Origin: Pseudoalteromonas sp. NBT06-2
GTDB taxonomy: Bacteria > Pseudomonadota > Gammaproteobacteria > Enterobacterales > Alteromonadaceae
Direction: 5' to 3'
Assembly: GCF_002276045.1 (NCBI RefSeq)
Contig: NZ_NQMR01000006.1
Span: forward strand, 58,009-122,008
Length of the DNA stretch: 64,000 bases
In this document: piece by piece, positions 47,540 through 56,774 of the stretch
How the letters are laid out: each line of letters begins with the position of its first letter
Numbering within the stretch: position 1 is the first letter of the stretch
Notes under the pieces: model-generated
What the model was told of the DNA's origin: nothing
The model's input: the letters and a program-made list of their open reading frames with translations, nothing else
Databases searched by the model: none
Made by a program: the position numbers and the translations under genes

Positions 47540-48313
47540 ATGACAAAACGAAATACCCAACAAAGACGCCATACGATACTGAGTCAAGTGAATGATTTGG
47601 GGGAAGTAACGGTTGATGCTTTGGCTGAGCAATTTGAAACCTCAGAAGTTACGATTCGAAAGGATTTAACCGCATTAGAAAAAAGCGGCTTGTTATTACG
47701 TCGTTATGGTGGTGCCATTGCACTGCCGCAAGAAATTGTTGCACAAAGTAATCAAGCGCTTGTTTCGCGTCGAAAAATGGCAATTGCTAAAGCAGCTGCT
47801 AACCTCATTAAAGATCATAATCGCATTATTATTGATAGTGGTCGAACGACTGCGGCTTTAATATCGCAACTGACCAATAAACGCGGATTATTGGTAATGA
47901 CAAACGCCATGAATATCGCCAATCAATTATTATCTTTAGAAAATGAACCCACATTATTGATGACCGGAGGAACTTGGGATCCGCATTCTGAGTCTTTTCA
48001 GGGGCAAGTTGCAGAGCAAGTTTTGCGCTCATATGATTTTGATCAGCTATTTATTGGTGCCGATGGCATTGATATTGACCGGGGTACGACAACATTTAAT
48101 GAATTAATGGGATTAAGCCAAGTAATGGCTGAATCTGCTAGAGAAGTAATCGTTATGGTCGAATCTGACAAGATTGGCCGAAAAATACCGAATTTAGAAT
48201 TACCTTGGCACACAATAACAACCTTAATAACCGACAACAATTTGGCTGAAGATATTCGCCAAGCGATTAAAGGTTGTGGTGTAGAACTTATTTGTGCCGA
48301 TGTGAACGAATAG
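47540..48313 (+). CDS. DeoR/GlpR-family transcriptional regulator next to glmS
   Basis: A 257-residue regulator with an N-terminal DeoR helix-turn-helix (TVDALAEQFETSEVTIRKDLTALEKSGLLLRRYGGA) and a sugar-phosphate-sensing domain (IDSGRTTAALISQL, MTGGTWDPHSESFQG, FIGADGID). DeoR proteins bind phosphorylated sugars. Immediate linkage to glmS, 47 bases downstream, makes amino-sugar phosphate control of glmS the likely role. This pairing is common in Alteromonadales. Confidence 0.9.
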   Translation: MTKRNTQQRRHTILSQVNDLGEVTVDALAEQFETSEVTIRKDLTALEKSGLLLRRYGGAIALPQEIVAQSNQALVSRRKMAIAKAAANLIKDHNRIIIDSGRTTAALISQLTNKRGLLVMTNAMNIANQLLSLENEPTLLMTGGTWDPHSESFQGQVAEQVLRSYDFDQLFIGADGIDIDRGTTTFNELMGLSQVMAESAREVIVMVESDKIGRKIPNLELPWHTITTLITDNNLAEDIRQAIKGCGVELICADVNE

Positions 48314-48360
48314 TTTATCCATAAAGATATTTAAACCATACACCCGTGCAGGAGAAAGAT

Positions 48361-50193
48361 ATGTGTGGAATAGTTGGGGCTGTTGCAGAACGCCCAGTAA
48401 ATAAAATTTTAGTTGAGGGTTTAAAGCGCCTTGAATACCGTGGTTACGATTCAGCTGGCGTTGCCTTATTAAATGGCTCTGAGCTATCAAGCGTAAAAGC
48501 TGTTGGTAAAGTTGTAAATTTAGAAAATGCTTTAAATGAATCACAATGTAAAGGCACTACAGGTATTGCGCATACACGCTGGGCAACCCATGGTGGTGTG
48601 ACAGAAGCTAATGCTCATCCGCATTTATCACATAATCAAATTGCGTTAGTGCATAACGGTATTATTGAAAATCATGACAAATTACGTAACGAGTTAAAAG
48701 TAAAAGGTTATGAGTTTTTATCTGATACTGATACGGAAGTTATGGTACATACTATTCATGACTTGCGTAAAACTTCAGATAGCTTATTAGCAGCAGTACA
48801 GAGTGCAGTTAAATTATTTGAAGGCGCTTACGGTACTGTTGTTTTTGATAAAGATAACGATAATGAAATGATCGTATCTCGCTCAGGTAGCCCACTTGTA
48901 ATTGGTTTAGGTTTAGGTGAAAACTTTATTGCTTCTGATCAATTAGCATTATTGCCTGTGACACGTCGCTTTATGTTTCTTGAAGAAGGCGATGTAGCCC
49001 GTGTGACGCGAGATTCTGTTGAGATTTACGACTTAAATGGTGAGTTAGTTGAGCGTGAAGTACATGAGTCGAATATAACGCAAGATGCATCAGGTAAAGG
49101 TGAATTTCGCCATTACATGCTTAAAGAAACATACGAACAGCCAGTGGCTGTACGTAATACACTTGAAGGCCGCTTAACTGATGATCGTGTTACTGATGAC
49201 GCTTTTGGTATTTTTAATGGTAAAAATGCTATCGAAATATTAAAAGATGTAAAACATGTGCAAATTATTGCATGTGGTACGTCATATCATTCCGGTATGG
49301 TTGCCCGCTATTGGTTAGAACAATACGCAGGTGTGAGTTGTAATATCGAAATCGCATCAGAATTTAGATATCGTAAATCTTTTGTTCATGAAAAAAGCTT
49401 ATTAGTAACCATTTCACAATCTGGTGAAACTGCTGATACCTTAGCAGCTTTACGCCTTGCTAAAGAGCAAGGTTACATGGCTACAATGACTATTTGTAAT
49501 GTTGATGGTTCGTCATTAGTACGCGAATCAGACTTAGCATTTATGACTAAAGCGGGCACTGAAATTGGTGTTGCTTCAACTAAAGCATTTACAACCCAAC
49601 TAGTTGGTTTATTGATGTTAGTTGCCGGTATCGCACAAGAAAAAGGCTTAGAACAAGCACATATTATTAAGTCGATTAAAACGCTACCAAATAAATTAGA
49701 AGAGGCACTGAGCTTAGCGTCTGGTATTGAAGACTTGGCTGAAGAATTTGCAGATAAACATAATGCCTTATTTTTAGGCCGAGGCGATCAATATCCAATC
49801 GCCATGGAAGGTGCGTTAAAGCTTAAAGAAATCTCTTATATTCATGCTGAAGCGTATGCAGCTGGTGAGTTAAAACATGGTCCATTAGCACTTATTGATG
49901 CAGATATGCCAATCATAGTTGTAGCTCCAAATAATGAGTTATTAGAAAAACTTAAATCTAATGTAGAAGAAGTACGTGCACGTGGTGGCATTATTTATGT
50001 ATTTGCTGATAAAGCGTCAGAATTTAAGTCAGATGAAACGATGCGTGTAGTAAATGTGAATCAGGTTGAAGATATTCTAGCGCCTATCGTTTATACCATA
50101 CCGTTACAGTTATTATCTTATTACGTAGCTGTAATTAAAGGCACAGATGTTGATCAACCACGTAACTTAGCAAAATCAGTTACAGTTGAATAA
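48361..50193 (+). CDS. glmS: Glutamine-fructose-6-phosphate aminotransferase
   Basis: A 610-residue GlmS. The ATG at 48361 gives MCGIVGAV, in which the second-position cysteine becomes the N-terminal nucleophile after methionine removal; CAGGAG lies seven bases upstream. The glutaminase domain is followed by two SIS domains ([41 protein letters not shown]). The end [11 protein letters not shown] is the part recognised by TnsD proteins. It makes glucosamine-6-phosphate, the entry to UDP-GlcNAc. The transposon insertion begins 23 bases after its stop codon. Confidence 0.98.
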   Translation: MCGIVGAVAERPVNKILVEGLKRLEYRGYDSAGVALLNGSELSSVKAVGKVVNLENALNESQCKGTTGIAHTRWATHGGVTEANAHPHLSHNQIALVHNGIIENHDKLRNELKVKGYEFLSDTDTEVMVHTIHDLRKTSDSLLAAVQSAVKLFEGAYGTVVFDKDNDNEMIVSRSGSPLVIGLGLGENFIASDQLALLPVTRRFMFLEEGDVARVTRDSVEIYDLNGELVEREVHESNITQDASGKGEFRHYMLKETYEQPVAVRNTLEGRLTDDRVTDDAFGIFNGKNAIEILKDVKHVQIIACGTSYHSGMVARYWLEQYAGVSCNIEIASEFRYRKSFVHEKSLLVTISQSGETADTLAALRLAKEQGYMATMTICNVDGSSLVRESDLAFMTKAGTEIGVASTKAFTTQLVGLLMLVAGIAQEKGLEQAHIIKSIKTLPNKLEEALSLASGIEDLAEEFADKHNALFLGRGDQYPIAMEGALKLKEISYIHAEAYAAGELKHGPLALIDADMPIIVVAPNNELLEKLKSNVEEVRARGGIIYVFADKASEFKSDETMRVVNVNQVEDILAPIVYTIPLQLLSYYVAVIKGTDVDQPRNLAKSVTVE

Positions 50194-50211
50194 TAAATCA
50201 TAGTCGGTATG

Positions 50212-50216
50212 GGAAA
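50212..50216. repeat. Target-site duplication GGAAA, glmS side
   Basis: GGAAA here and at 61483-61487 flank the proposed tips. Five bases is the duplication length of Tn7 elements, and the centre is 21 bases after the glmS stop, close to the Tn7 insertion point. Confidence 0.7.
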
Positions 50217-50318
50217 TATAGCTGTTATTGAATGTTCGCAACTTAGCTAATAGTGCGATACAAAACAGAATAGATCGAAACTAAACAAGATCGATACTAG
50301 AATTAAAAGTACGAAATC
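50217..50318. repeat. glmS-proximal transposon end with five TnsB-type sites
   Basis: Core CG dinucleotides at 50237, 50256, 50276, 50292 and 50312 sit in repeats of the type AATAGATCGAAACT, AATAGTGCGATACA and TAAAAGTACGAAAT, spaced 16-20 bases. The dense overlapping layout resembles the right end of Tn7 (for example ACAGAATAGATCGAAACT here). Confidence 0.75.
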
Positions 50319-50319
50319 A

Positions 50320-50353
50320 AAAAAGCGACTTTCTCATAGAGGAGTCGCTTTTT
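50320..50353. terminator. Terminator just inside the transposon end
   Basis: Stem AAAAAGCGACT/AGTCGCTTTTT with a 12-base loop and flanking A- and T-runs. It could stop glmS transcription entering the element and also shield glmS from cargo transcription. Confidence 0.85.
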
Positions 50354-50392
50354 ATATATTTGTGACATGATTAGTTAAGCAAAGCTTAGATC

Positions 50393-51265
50393 GTGAAGGA
50401 ATGGTCTGACTTAATTTCGGGTTGTATTGATCCTGTTAATTATAATAAATTTTCGAAATTGGGTCGATTTTTACGCGATGAATGCAAGCGTGCTCAAATA
50501 TTAGGACAAGAATGGAGAAGCCCTGATTTACTTCTGAAGGGGTTCCGCAATCGTCATTTACACCCCTTAATCGATTGGCGACTTGGCTTAGATTTATTAT
50601 CGGTAGTACGTGACTCTACCTACATACCAGGTGTAACGCCATATTTTGAAGACTGGGGTCTTGGTCTGCAAAGCTCACAGGAAGAGTTTGCTGAAATAGC
50701 TAAGAATTATTGTTCGGCATTTGGTGATGGAAACATTATCCCAATCACCGATGGTTCTTACCTTCACGGTTGGATTTCTGAAGATAGAGAAACTTTGGAT
50801 ATAGTTGCCCACCCACTTTGGGAACTTGATCATCAGATGAGAGACGAAGTTTCGAAATCTATTATTATCTTTGCTAGAAAGCAAGCTTTTGTCAAAAATG
50901 TAAGACTTTTGGATTCATTTAATCTTTCTCGAAGAATGTCATGGGTTAGGAATAACTCATCTTTATTTCTAGAATATGAGATTAGTTTTTTTAGTGATGG
51001 TACCTGTGGTAATCAGAATCAGTTAATACCTGAAATGGAGGTAGGAAGCCTGTTTGACTATGAAGGAGAGACTTGGAAAAGAATACTAGAGCAAGATGTA
51101 TGGTCTATTAAGAAAGGAACTTACATAGTTGCAAAAGATGGAATCTCCCCTTTTATCGTTAAGGTGCAGGTTCTACCTGGCAATACACGAGTGAAACCAA
51201 TAGGGAAAAGCCCATTGATTAAAAATCAATGGGCGAGCTTAAAAGTGTTGGCTGTGGCCAATTAA
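50393..51265 (+). CDS. Unknown cargo protein paired with NERD-helicase
   Basis: A 290-residue soluble protein. A stop lies just upstream in frame, so the GTG at 50393 is the only long start; its ribosome-binding site is weak. I recognise no domain. The sequence is rich in tryptophan and charged residues and has no membrane segment or signal peptide. It ends 21 bases before the helicase gene, so the two are co-transcribed and probably act together. Two-gene units with a NERD/helicase protein are common cargo in defence-rich regions, so a partner or effector role is possible. That is inference from context. Confidence 0.65.
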   Translation: MKEWSDLISGCIDPVNYNKFSKLGRFLRDECKRAQILGQEWRSPDLLLKGFRNRHLHPLIDWRLGLDLLSVVRDSTYIPGVTPYFEDWGLGLQSSQEEFAEIAKNYCSAFGDGNIIPITDGSYLHGWISEDRETLDIVAHPLWELDHQMRDEVSKSIIIFARKQAFVKNVRLLDSFNLSRRMSWVRNNSSLFLEYEISFFSDGTCGNQNQLIPEMEVGSLFDYEGETWKRILEQDVWSIKKGTYIVAKDGISPFIVKVQVLPGNTRVKPIGKSPLIKNQWASLKVLAVAN

Positions 51266-51286
51266 AAATTATAGGAGTAGTTATTT

Positions 51287-52945
51287 ATGCCACGATTAAT
51301 TGGACCTGTTCCATCAGATAAGTGGGAAAGGGAAGTCCGTAGGCAATTGTCTAAGCAGTTACCTGATAGTTGGATAGTGATCTGCAGTGTTGCTTGGGCA
51401 TTGAAAGATGGATTTGGTCCTGTTAAAGATGGAGAAGCTGATTTTGTGATTTTGGCGCCAGATTTAGGCTTGGCTGTTATTGAGGTTAAGGGGTCAAAGT
51501 CAGTATATGTTGGCGAAGATGGAACATGGTACAGGCGAGACTTTAGTGGTCATGAAATAAAGCTGAAAGAATCACCACCTGAGCAAGCAAATCGAAATTT
51601 ACATACGCTTACTAAGGTAGTAAAGGATGAGCTATTTGTAGGTGAAAGGAACGCTTTTCCCGGTTTACATGCATGGGTAGTGGTTTACCCAAACGGGGAA
51701 GTTGAAGGGAAAATGGACCTATATGATGACTCCACTCTTATAACTAAAAGTCGCATGCATCAATTAGGTGGGGCAATTCGGGGAGCATTGTTATCGAAAG
51801 GAAATGAGAATATAGGTAAAAAATTCAGCCGAGAATTAGCTGCTGACACTGCAAAAATTTTGACTAATCAACGTTTTCGAGTGATTAAAGTTGATACTGA
51901 ATTAGACGCTCATGAAGATGCAGAAAATATTGAGGAGCTAACTCGTCAACAGTTTGCAGCATTGCGAGGGGCATTTGAATTACCACGAGTTGCAATCATT
52001 GGGCCCGCAGGTTCAGGTAAAACATTGCTTGCGTTTTGGAAGTTGTCAGCTCTGCTAGAAGAAGAGAAAAAAGCAATTTTCGTATGTTTTAATAAGAAAT
52101 TGGCAGAGAGCTTAAGACTTAAACATCCCGATATGGCGAGTGCTATTTTTAGCGTCGATTCACTATTTTGGAACCTAGTTGATGATCATTCTGGTAGCGG
52201 TGCATCAGACTTCTATTCTACTGTATTACCTGAAAGAGTTATGGATTCTTTTTATAGTGAAGATGCTAAATATGATGCTATCGTTATTGATGAGGGGCAG
52301 GACTTTGGCGATGAGAGAATTTTTGCTTTATTTGAATTACTTAAAGACAGTAATAACTCCCAGTGGCTTTACTTTGGAGATAATAAGCAGGACTTATATG
52401 GGCAAGGTACCAACGAGACCTTAGGTGCTGAAGTGACGTTCCGCCTTTACCACAACTGTAGAAACACAGAACGAATTAACGCAGCAACTAACAAAGTTTG
52501 TAGTGGTGTGGTTAAACCTATGCCTGGTGTACCTAACGGTGAAGTACCCCATGTTAGTATTTGCAAAGTTGATTCTATGGCACAAAAGGCTTGGGATCTA
52601 GTAAATGAATTGAGTGCCGATGGTGGTGCGGTGATTCTTTCCCCTTACAAATTAGAAAATTCATGTATGAATTCTTCTAGAAAGGCCTATAGCCTTAACT
52701 TAACGGAAGATATTAGCAAGCTTGGCGAACCGGGTTTTGTGTTTTATTCTACGATTAAATCATTTAAAGGCTTGGAGGCTCGACATGTAATTTTTATACA
52801 TGCGGACAAGCCAGGGATGAATCCAGTATTGGCAGAAGAAGACTTGTATGTAGCGTTCACCCGTGCGACAGCAAGGCTGGACATAATTACAACCAATCGG
52901 GAAGCTGACTCTTGGCTTTCGGACTTGCTTAAGGCATTGAGGTAA
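51287..52945 (+). CDS. NERD nuclease-UvrD-like helicase fusion
   Basis: A 552-residue protein with a TAGGAG ribosome-binding site. Residues 1-115 are a nuclease-related domain (GEADFVILAPDLGLAVIEVKGS, carrying the aspartate and E-x-K of a PD-(D/E)xK fold). A superfamily 1 helicase follows: Walker A GPAGSGKTLLAF near residue 239, Walker B VIDEGQDFGD near residue 334, LYFGDNKQDLYG, and C-terminal motifs IKSFKGLEARHVIF and YVAFTRATARLDI. It likely unwinds and cleaves nucleic acid. Such fusions occur in antiphage loci. Its place within a Tn7-like element supports a cargo-defence role. Confidence 0.88.
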   Translation: MPRLIGPVPSDKWEREVRRQLSKQLPDSWIVICSVAWALKDGFGPVKDGEADFVILAPDLGLAVIEVKGSKSVYVGEDGTWYRRDFSGHEIKLKESPPEQANRNLHTLTKVVKDELFVGERNAFPGLHAWVVVYPNGEVEGKMDLYDDSTLITKSRMHQLGGAIRGALLSKGNENIGKKFSRELAADTAKILTNQRFRVIKVDTELDAHEDAENIEELTRQQFAALRGAFELPRVAIIGPAGSGKTLLAFWKLSALLEEEKKAIFVCFNKKLAESLRLKHPDMASAIFSVDSLFWNLVDDHSGSGASDFYSTVLPERVMDSFYSEDAKYDAIVIDEGQDFGDERIFALFELLKDSNNSQWLYFGDNKQDLYGQGTNETLGAEVTFRLYHNCRNTERINAATNKVCSGVVKPMPGVPNGEVPHVSICKVDSMAQKAWDLVNELSADGGAVILSPYKLENSCMNSSRKAYSLNLTEDISKLGEPGFVFYSTIKSFKGLEARHVIFIHADKPGMNPVLAEEDLYVAFTRATARLDIITTNREADSWLSDLLKALR

Positions 52946-52988
52946 ACAGAATCAGATCAACGTCTATTTATGTTGATCTGATCCTGTT
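52945..52988. terminator. Long hairpin after the helicase gene
   Basis: Arms at 52945-52961 and 52972-52988 are reverse complements with one mismatch (core ATCAGATCAAC/GTTGATCTGAT, 10-base loop). It starts at the stop codon. No U-run follows, so termination efficiency is uncertain. Confidence 0.5.
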
Positions 52989-53275
52989 GAAAATATAAGG
53001 GCACTATTTTAGCGACCCGGTATTTTAAATTTTTCGTTTAAGACATACCCTGAAATAATCTAAGTATTGAAAATACGAATAATACTTGGGTTGTTCTTTA
53101 GCAAAAATCTTTAGTCAGAAGCTGAAGTAAGTCGAATTAATATAAATTACTTATTAAAATGGTCGTTTAAGAAAGTGGCTCAGGTTTAGTGAATAATACT
53201 CGTGTTAATAAGCAGTTTAACAGCTACTAAATAAATTAGAGAGATTTCCAAGTTTTAACCAAAATATCTTAGTTA
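52989..53275. other. Gene-free stretch between cargo genes
   Basis: Nearly 290 bases with stops in all frames and no clear repeat. It may be a scar of cargo exchange between the helicase unit and the transposition module. Confidence 0.4.
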
Positions 53276-53587
53276 CTATATTTTATTTCGTGCATATGCA
53301 GGAATATCAATGTATTCATCATCACCCCGTGCTACAGCTTCTTTGAGCGTTGCTTTACGTGACTTCCTAGACTCTATAGATTCATCAAATACTTGAAAGT
53401 GGGCTTTTTCCATTAAATCTATAGCTTCCTTATTGGAGATTAAGCCTAAAACCTTCCCTGCTTGAATAAAGCCCTCCGTGCGATGTTTTTGTTTATCGTT
53501 CTTTTGGTGATTTTTCGCATTTTTTAATATGCCGGCTAACTGTGAGTAGCATGAATTGATAAATGTTTGTTTGTCCATAAATTTCAT
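53276..53587 (-). CDS. Unknown small protein divergent from tnsA
   Basis: A 103-residue charged protein, lysine-rich in the middle, with no membrane segment. The start could be the first ATG at 53587 or a second three codons later; neither has a strong ribosome-binding site. It reads away from tnsA across 269 bases. I recognise no family. Its position suggests a regulator or accessory of the transposon, but this is not shown by sequence. Confidence 0.5.
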   Translation of the reverse strand: MKFMDKQTFINSCYSQLAGILKNAKNHQKNDKQKHRTEGFIQAGKVLGLISNKEAIDLMEKAHFQVFDESIESRKSRKATLKEAVARGDDEYIDIPAYARNKI

Positions 53588-53815
53588 TTTTAGTGCAAAA
53601 CTCTAATTCTTACTGATAAGTACTAATAAACCAATTTATTTACTTTATTTTTAAATAAAACTCCTCTCGCTAACCTGTTGCTTTATATCATCATTAAAAT
53701 CTAAGTATTTCTTTTGTTTTATTATATTACCAGTAACTTGTTGATATAGAAGGTTTTTTCTTGGTGTAGTTGGTTTTTTTTGGTTTGGTTGTGCTAGAAT
53801 TAAATTATTGAAGTG

Positions 53816-53830
53816 GTGTCAGGATGACAC
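53816..53830. promoter_or_regulatory. Operator-like dyad upstream of tnsA
   Basis: GTGTCA-GGA-TGACAC is a perfect 6-bp inverted repeat. It lies 27 bases before the tnsA ATG and directly after a TAGAAT that could be a -10 box. It is a candidate binding site for a repressor of the tns operon. Confidence 0.5.
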
Positions 53831-53856
53831 GGAAGTAACTGAAAAGGATTTTAGTC

Positions 53857-54678
53857 ATGAATAGTAATCAATTAGTTGGTCATCGTGAAAAGGAGCAACT
53901 GAGTTTGGATTTAGTAACATCAAATAGTTTGGTTGAAAACTCACAAGAGCCTTATAAATCAGGGTTAACAGTTCAAGATTTTTCATCTGAAGGGCAGGCT
54001 TGGAGAGTATATTCTCGCACTACTGGTCGAGTACATCAGTATTTTTCCAAACTTGAATATTGTACTCACCTTCTGCTTGATTTGAATCCTAACGTTATTG
54101 ATATTAAAGATCAGTATCCTCATGATTTGTCCCTGTCACTGGAGTTGACGCAAAAACTTGGTATTAACCACCCACCTCAAAACGCAAAAGAGAAAAAGCC
54201 ATTAACTACAGACCTTGTTGCTGTATTTTCAGGTTTAGATGGCCCTAATAAAACTGTTGGAATATACGTAAAATATGCGAAAGATTTTAACAATTTTCGA
54301 ACCGTAGAAAAACTTCATCTCGAGCGGGAATCCCTTGCTCAATTAGGTATTTCCATGTTGATATCATCGGAAGAATCAATCGATAAAGTAATAATGAAAA
54401 GTATTGATTGGATACTTTCGGTTCACACATCCCAAATGGAAGGAGAGCTAAGTTTTGATTACGCAGCAGAGATGTATGAGTTGTTACAAGCGAACCCAGC
54501 TGAAAAATTAACAACAGTTCTTAATCAATTGGATCGTCAAGGGGAAGTTGAAGATGGCTATCACCTCATGGAGCTTAAATGTCTATTGCAATTCGGGTAT
54601 CTATCATTTGATTTAACTAAAAATGTACTCTTTTTATCATGCGAAGATATTGAATTAACACCCGAGGTGGAATCATGA
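53857..54678 (+). CDS. tnsA: Tn7-like transposase subunit TnsA (endonuclease)
   Basis: A 273-residue protein of TnsA length with AAAAGGA upstream. The endonuclease residues align with those of Tn7: Glu67 in SKLEYCTHLLLDLNPNV, Asp119 in LTTDLVAVF and Lys139 in YVKYAKDF. TnsA cuts the 5' ends of the element, so with TnsB it allows cut-and-paste movement rather than replicative cointegration. The C-terminal part would contact TnsC. Its end overlaps the tnsB start by four bases. All catalytic residues are intact. Confidence 0.92.
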   Translation: MNSNQLVGHREKEQLSLDLVTSNSLVENSQEPYKSGLTVQDFSSEGQAWRVYSRTTGRVHQYFSKLEYCTHLLLDLNPNVIDIKDQYPHDLSLSLELTQKLGINHPPQNAKEKKPLTTDLVAVFSGLDGPNKTVGIYVKYAKDFNNFRTVEKLHLERESLAQLGISMLISSEESIDKVIMKSIDWILSVHTSQMEGELSFDYAAEMYELLQANPAEKLTTVLNQLDRQGEVEDGYHLMELKCLLQFGYLSFDLTKNVLFLSCEDIELTPEVES

Positions 54679-56771
54679 GTGATCTAATTTGTATTAACGC
54701 GGTTTACTCAAGAGAAAGTGGCATTTTTCGCTATTTAGCTGATACGGATGAAGGCTATATATTCATTGATATCGTTGATAACAATGCTATGCCAAAGTTA
54801 GTTACTTTTGAAGAGTTAGATGATGAGGTGCTTACAGGCACCATTACTGAGGTTAAAGACCCTTGGCAACATTTAAGAAGCCGCCATTTTCAACCTGATC
54901 ATGATTACATAATTTTACGTGATAAAAACTACGCGTTAATAAAGCCTCTTATTACTCACCCGAACTTTTATAGTCGTAATATTAGAGGGTCAATCACAAA
55001 TATTTTGGTTGAGACAGGTACTGCTTCCAAAAGTACTATATATCGTTATGCTAGACGCTATTGGCAGCGTGGCCAGAGTAAAAATGCTTTGCTACCTGAC
55101 TACAACAATTGTGGTGGCAAAGGAACAAAGAAAACTCGAGGAGATAAATCTTTAGGTAGGCCAAACGAAACTGCTGGATTAAATGGAGTCGAATTATCCC
55201 CTGAATTAGAAAGTTTAATGCATTCAGCAGTTTTGGATACGATCTTATCTGGAAGGTATAGGATAGATTTAAAAGGTACAAAAAAGAACCTTTTTGATAT
55301 TGAAAAAGCTTATATAGAACTTCTTCTAAGATACTGCGAAGGTGATACCATAAAACTTGATGATAAAAAGCCTAGTAAGGCACTGTTTAGTAGATATTAT
55401 TATGAAAAGTTCACCCCTGAAAGGCGTGCTCAAGCTAAACATGGTACAAAACACTTTAATGCCAATAATCGAGTTTTAACATCAACTGTAAGGGAGAACC
55501 TAATTGGTCCCGGACAATCTGTCATTATCGATTCTACACCTCTTGAAATCGGTGCAGCTAATGAGGATAGATTTCCTCTTGGAAGACCGACCCTGTACGC
55601 TGCAACAGACGAGTTTTCAAGTGCAATTGTTGGCTTTTTATTGGTATTAACACCTCCTTCATATTTCAATGCCGTGAATTGTATGACTGTTGCCGTTTGC
55701 TCTAAACAAGAGTTTTGTCGAAATATTGGCCTAGAAAAGTATGCAGGTGATTGGATTATGGAAGGAATACCTCAAGCTTTCTTTTGCGATTTAGGCCCTG
55801 AATTCAAACGGCAACCAATAGAACAATTCGTTACTGTTTATCATCGCTCAATTAAGAATAGTGGTGCCGGTCAACCAGATAAGCGTGGTATTGGTGAAAA
55901 AGTCTTTGATAGAATTCACGGGCAAATAAATCATAAATGCCCAGGGGTAGTTTCAGAATATTTGCCTAAAAAAGCTGGCGGTAAAAATAGCCAGGCTGAA
56001 TACACTTTATGCTTAGAGGAGTTGAACAAACTTCTACTCAAAGCTGTAATCACTTTAAACAATAAACCATTAAAGGATTGGGATGGTGATGCCGACTTTC
56101 CAAGTGATTTAAAAAAAACGCCTAACAATATATGGAAATGGGGTATAGCAAATAGAACTGGGTTATTGCAGCACGCAGAAAGAAATCATTTCTGGTTTTC
56201 AATGTTAAAAAGGGAGGAAGCAACGGTAAGTAATGATTTACTAAAAATCGACCAGATCCAATACAGTTGCCCTACTTTGGCGGGGATCAGAATTAAGAAA
56301 TATCACTCGCGTAAAAAGGTCACTGTCGTAAGAGATATGGATGATGCATCAGCAATTTATTTGGTGCCAGGTGAAGGAAAATCAGATTACATTCGTTGTG
56401 AGTTAAGTCCTCATTTCCGGAGGTATAAGGGAATGCCGTGGGCAGATGTTTTAGTGGAGCTGAAAAAGGCTAAAGATGCACATAATAAAGGCATGCACAC
56501 GTACTACAAAAATTCTGTAGATTACCTCTTTGAAAGTAAAAATATGGTTGTTCAAGTGAATCAGGATAAAAAGGAAAAGCTTGGTTCTTTGTCTAAATCC
56601 GAAAAACTATTGTATCTCGGCAACAAATCAAAGCAGCGTAGTGAAAGCTCAAAAATCTATCGTGCAATTAAGCCAGAAGAGTTGCATGGGGAAAGGAATG
56701 TAACTGAACAGGTTAAAACTGATTCTGTTGCTTTATCCAAAACACAATTTTTCATGGATGATGAGGATTAA
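54675..56771 (+). CDS. tnsB: Tn7-like transposase subunit TnsB (DDE recombinase)
   Basis: A 698-residue DDE integrase-type transposase. The triad is Asp286 (VIIDSTPLEIG), Asp372 (FFCDLGPEF) and Glu408 (GIGEKVFDRIHG), matching Tn7 spacing. An N-terminal helix-turn-helix region (ILVETGTASKSTIYRYARRYW) would bind the end repeats, and a beta-barrel follows the catalytic core. It cuts and joins the 3' ends of the element. GGTGGAATC precedes the start inside tnsA. Confidence 0.95.
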   Translation: MSDLICINAVYSRESGIFRYLADTDEGYIFIDIVDNNAMPKLVTFEELDDEVLTGTITEVKDPWQHLRSRHFQPDHDYIILRDKNYALIKPLITHPNFYSRNIRGSITNILVETGTASKSTIYRYARRYWQRGQSKNALLPDYNNCGGKGTKKTRGDKSLGRPNETAGLNGVELSPELESLMHSAVLDTILSGRYRIDLKGTKKNLFDIEKAYIELLLRYCEGDTIKLDDKKPSKALFSRYYYEKFTPERRAQAKHGTKHFNANNRVLTSTVRENLIGPGQSVIIDSTPLEIGAANEDRFPLGRPTLYAATDEFSSAIVGFLLVLTPPSYFNAVNCMTVAVCSKQEFCRNIGLEKYAGDWIMEGIPQAFFCDLGPEFKRQPIEQFVTVYHRSIKNSGAGQPDKRGIGEKVFDRIHGQINHKCPGVVSEYLPKKAGGKNSQAEYTLCLEELNKLLLKAVITLNNKPLKDWDGDADFPSDLKKTPNNIWKWGIANRTGLLQHAERNHFWFSMLKREEATVSNDLLKIDQIQYSCPTLAGIRIKKYHSRKKVTVVRDMDDASAIYLVPGEGKSDYIRCELSPHFRRYKGMPWADVLVELKKAKDAHNKGMHTYYKNSVDYLFESKNMVVQVNQDKKEKLGSLSKSEKLLYLGNKSKQRSESSKIYRAIKPEELHGERNVTEQVKTDSVALSKTQFFMDDED

Positions 56772-56774
56772 ATT

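Noticed and set aside
50223..50240. Transposon tip at TGTTATTG or TGTTCGCA, which would give the usual TGT start
   Set aside because: Neither gives a matching duplication or an equally spaced tip at the other end, whereas the 50217/61482 pair does. They remain the main alternatives.
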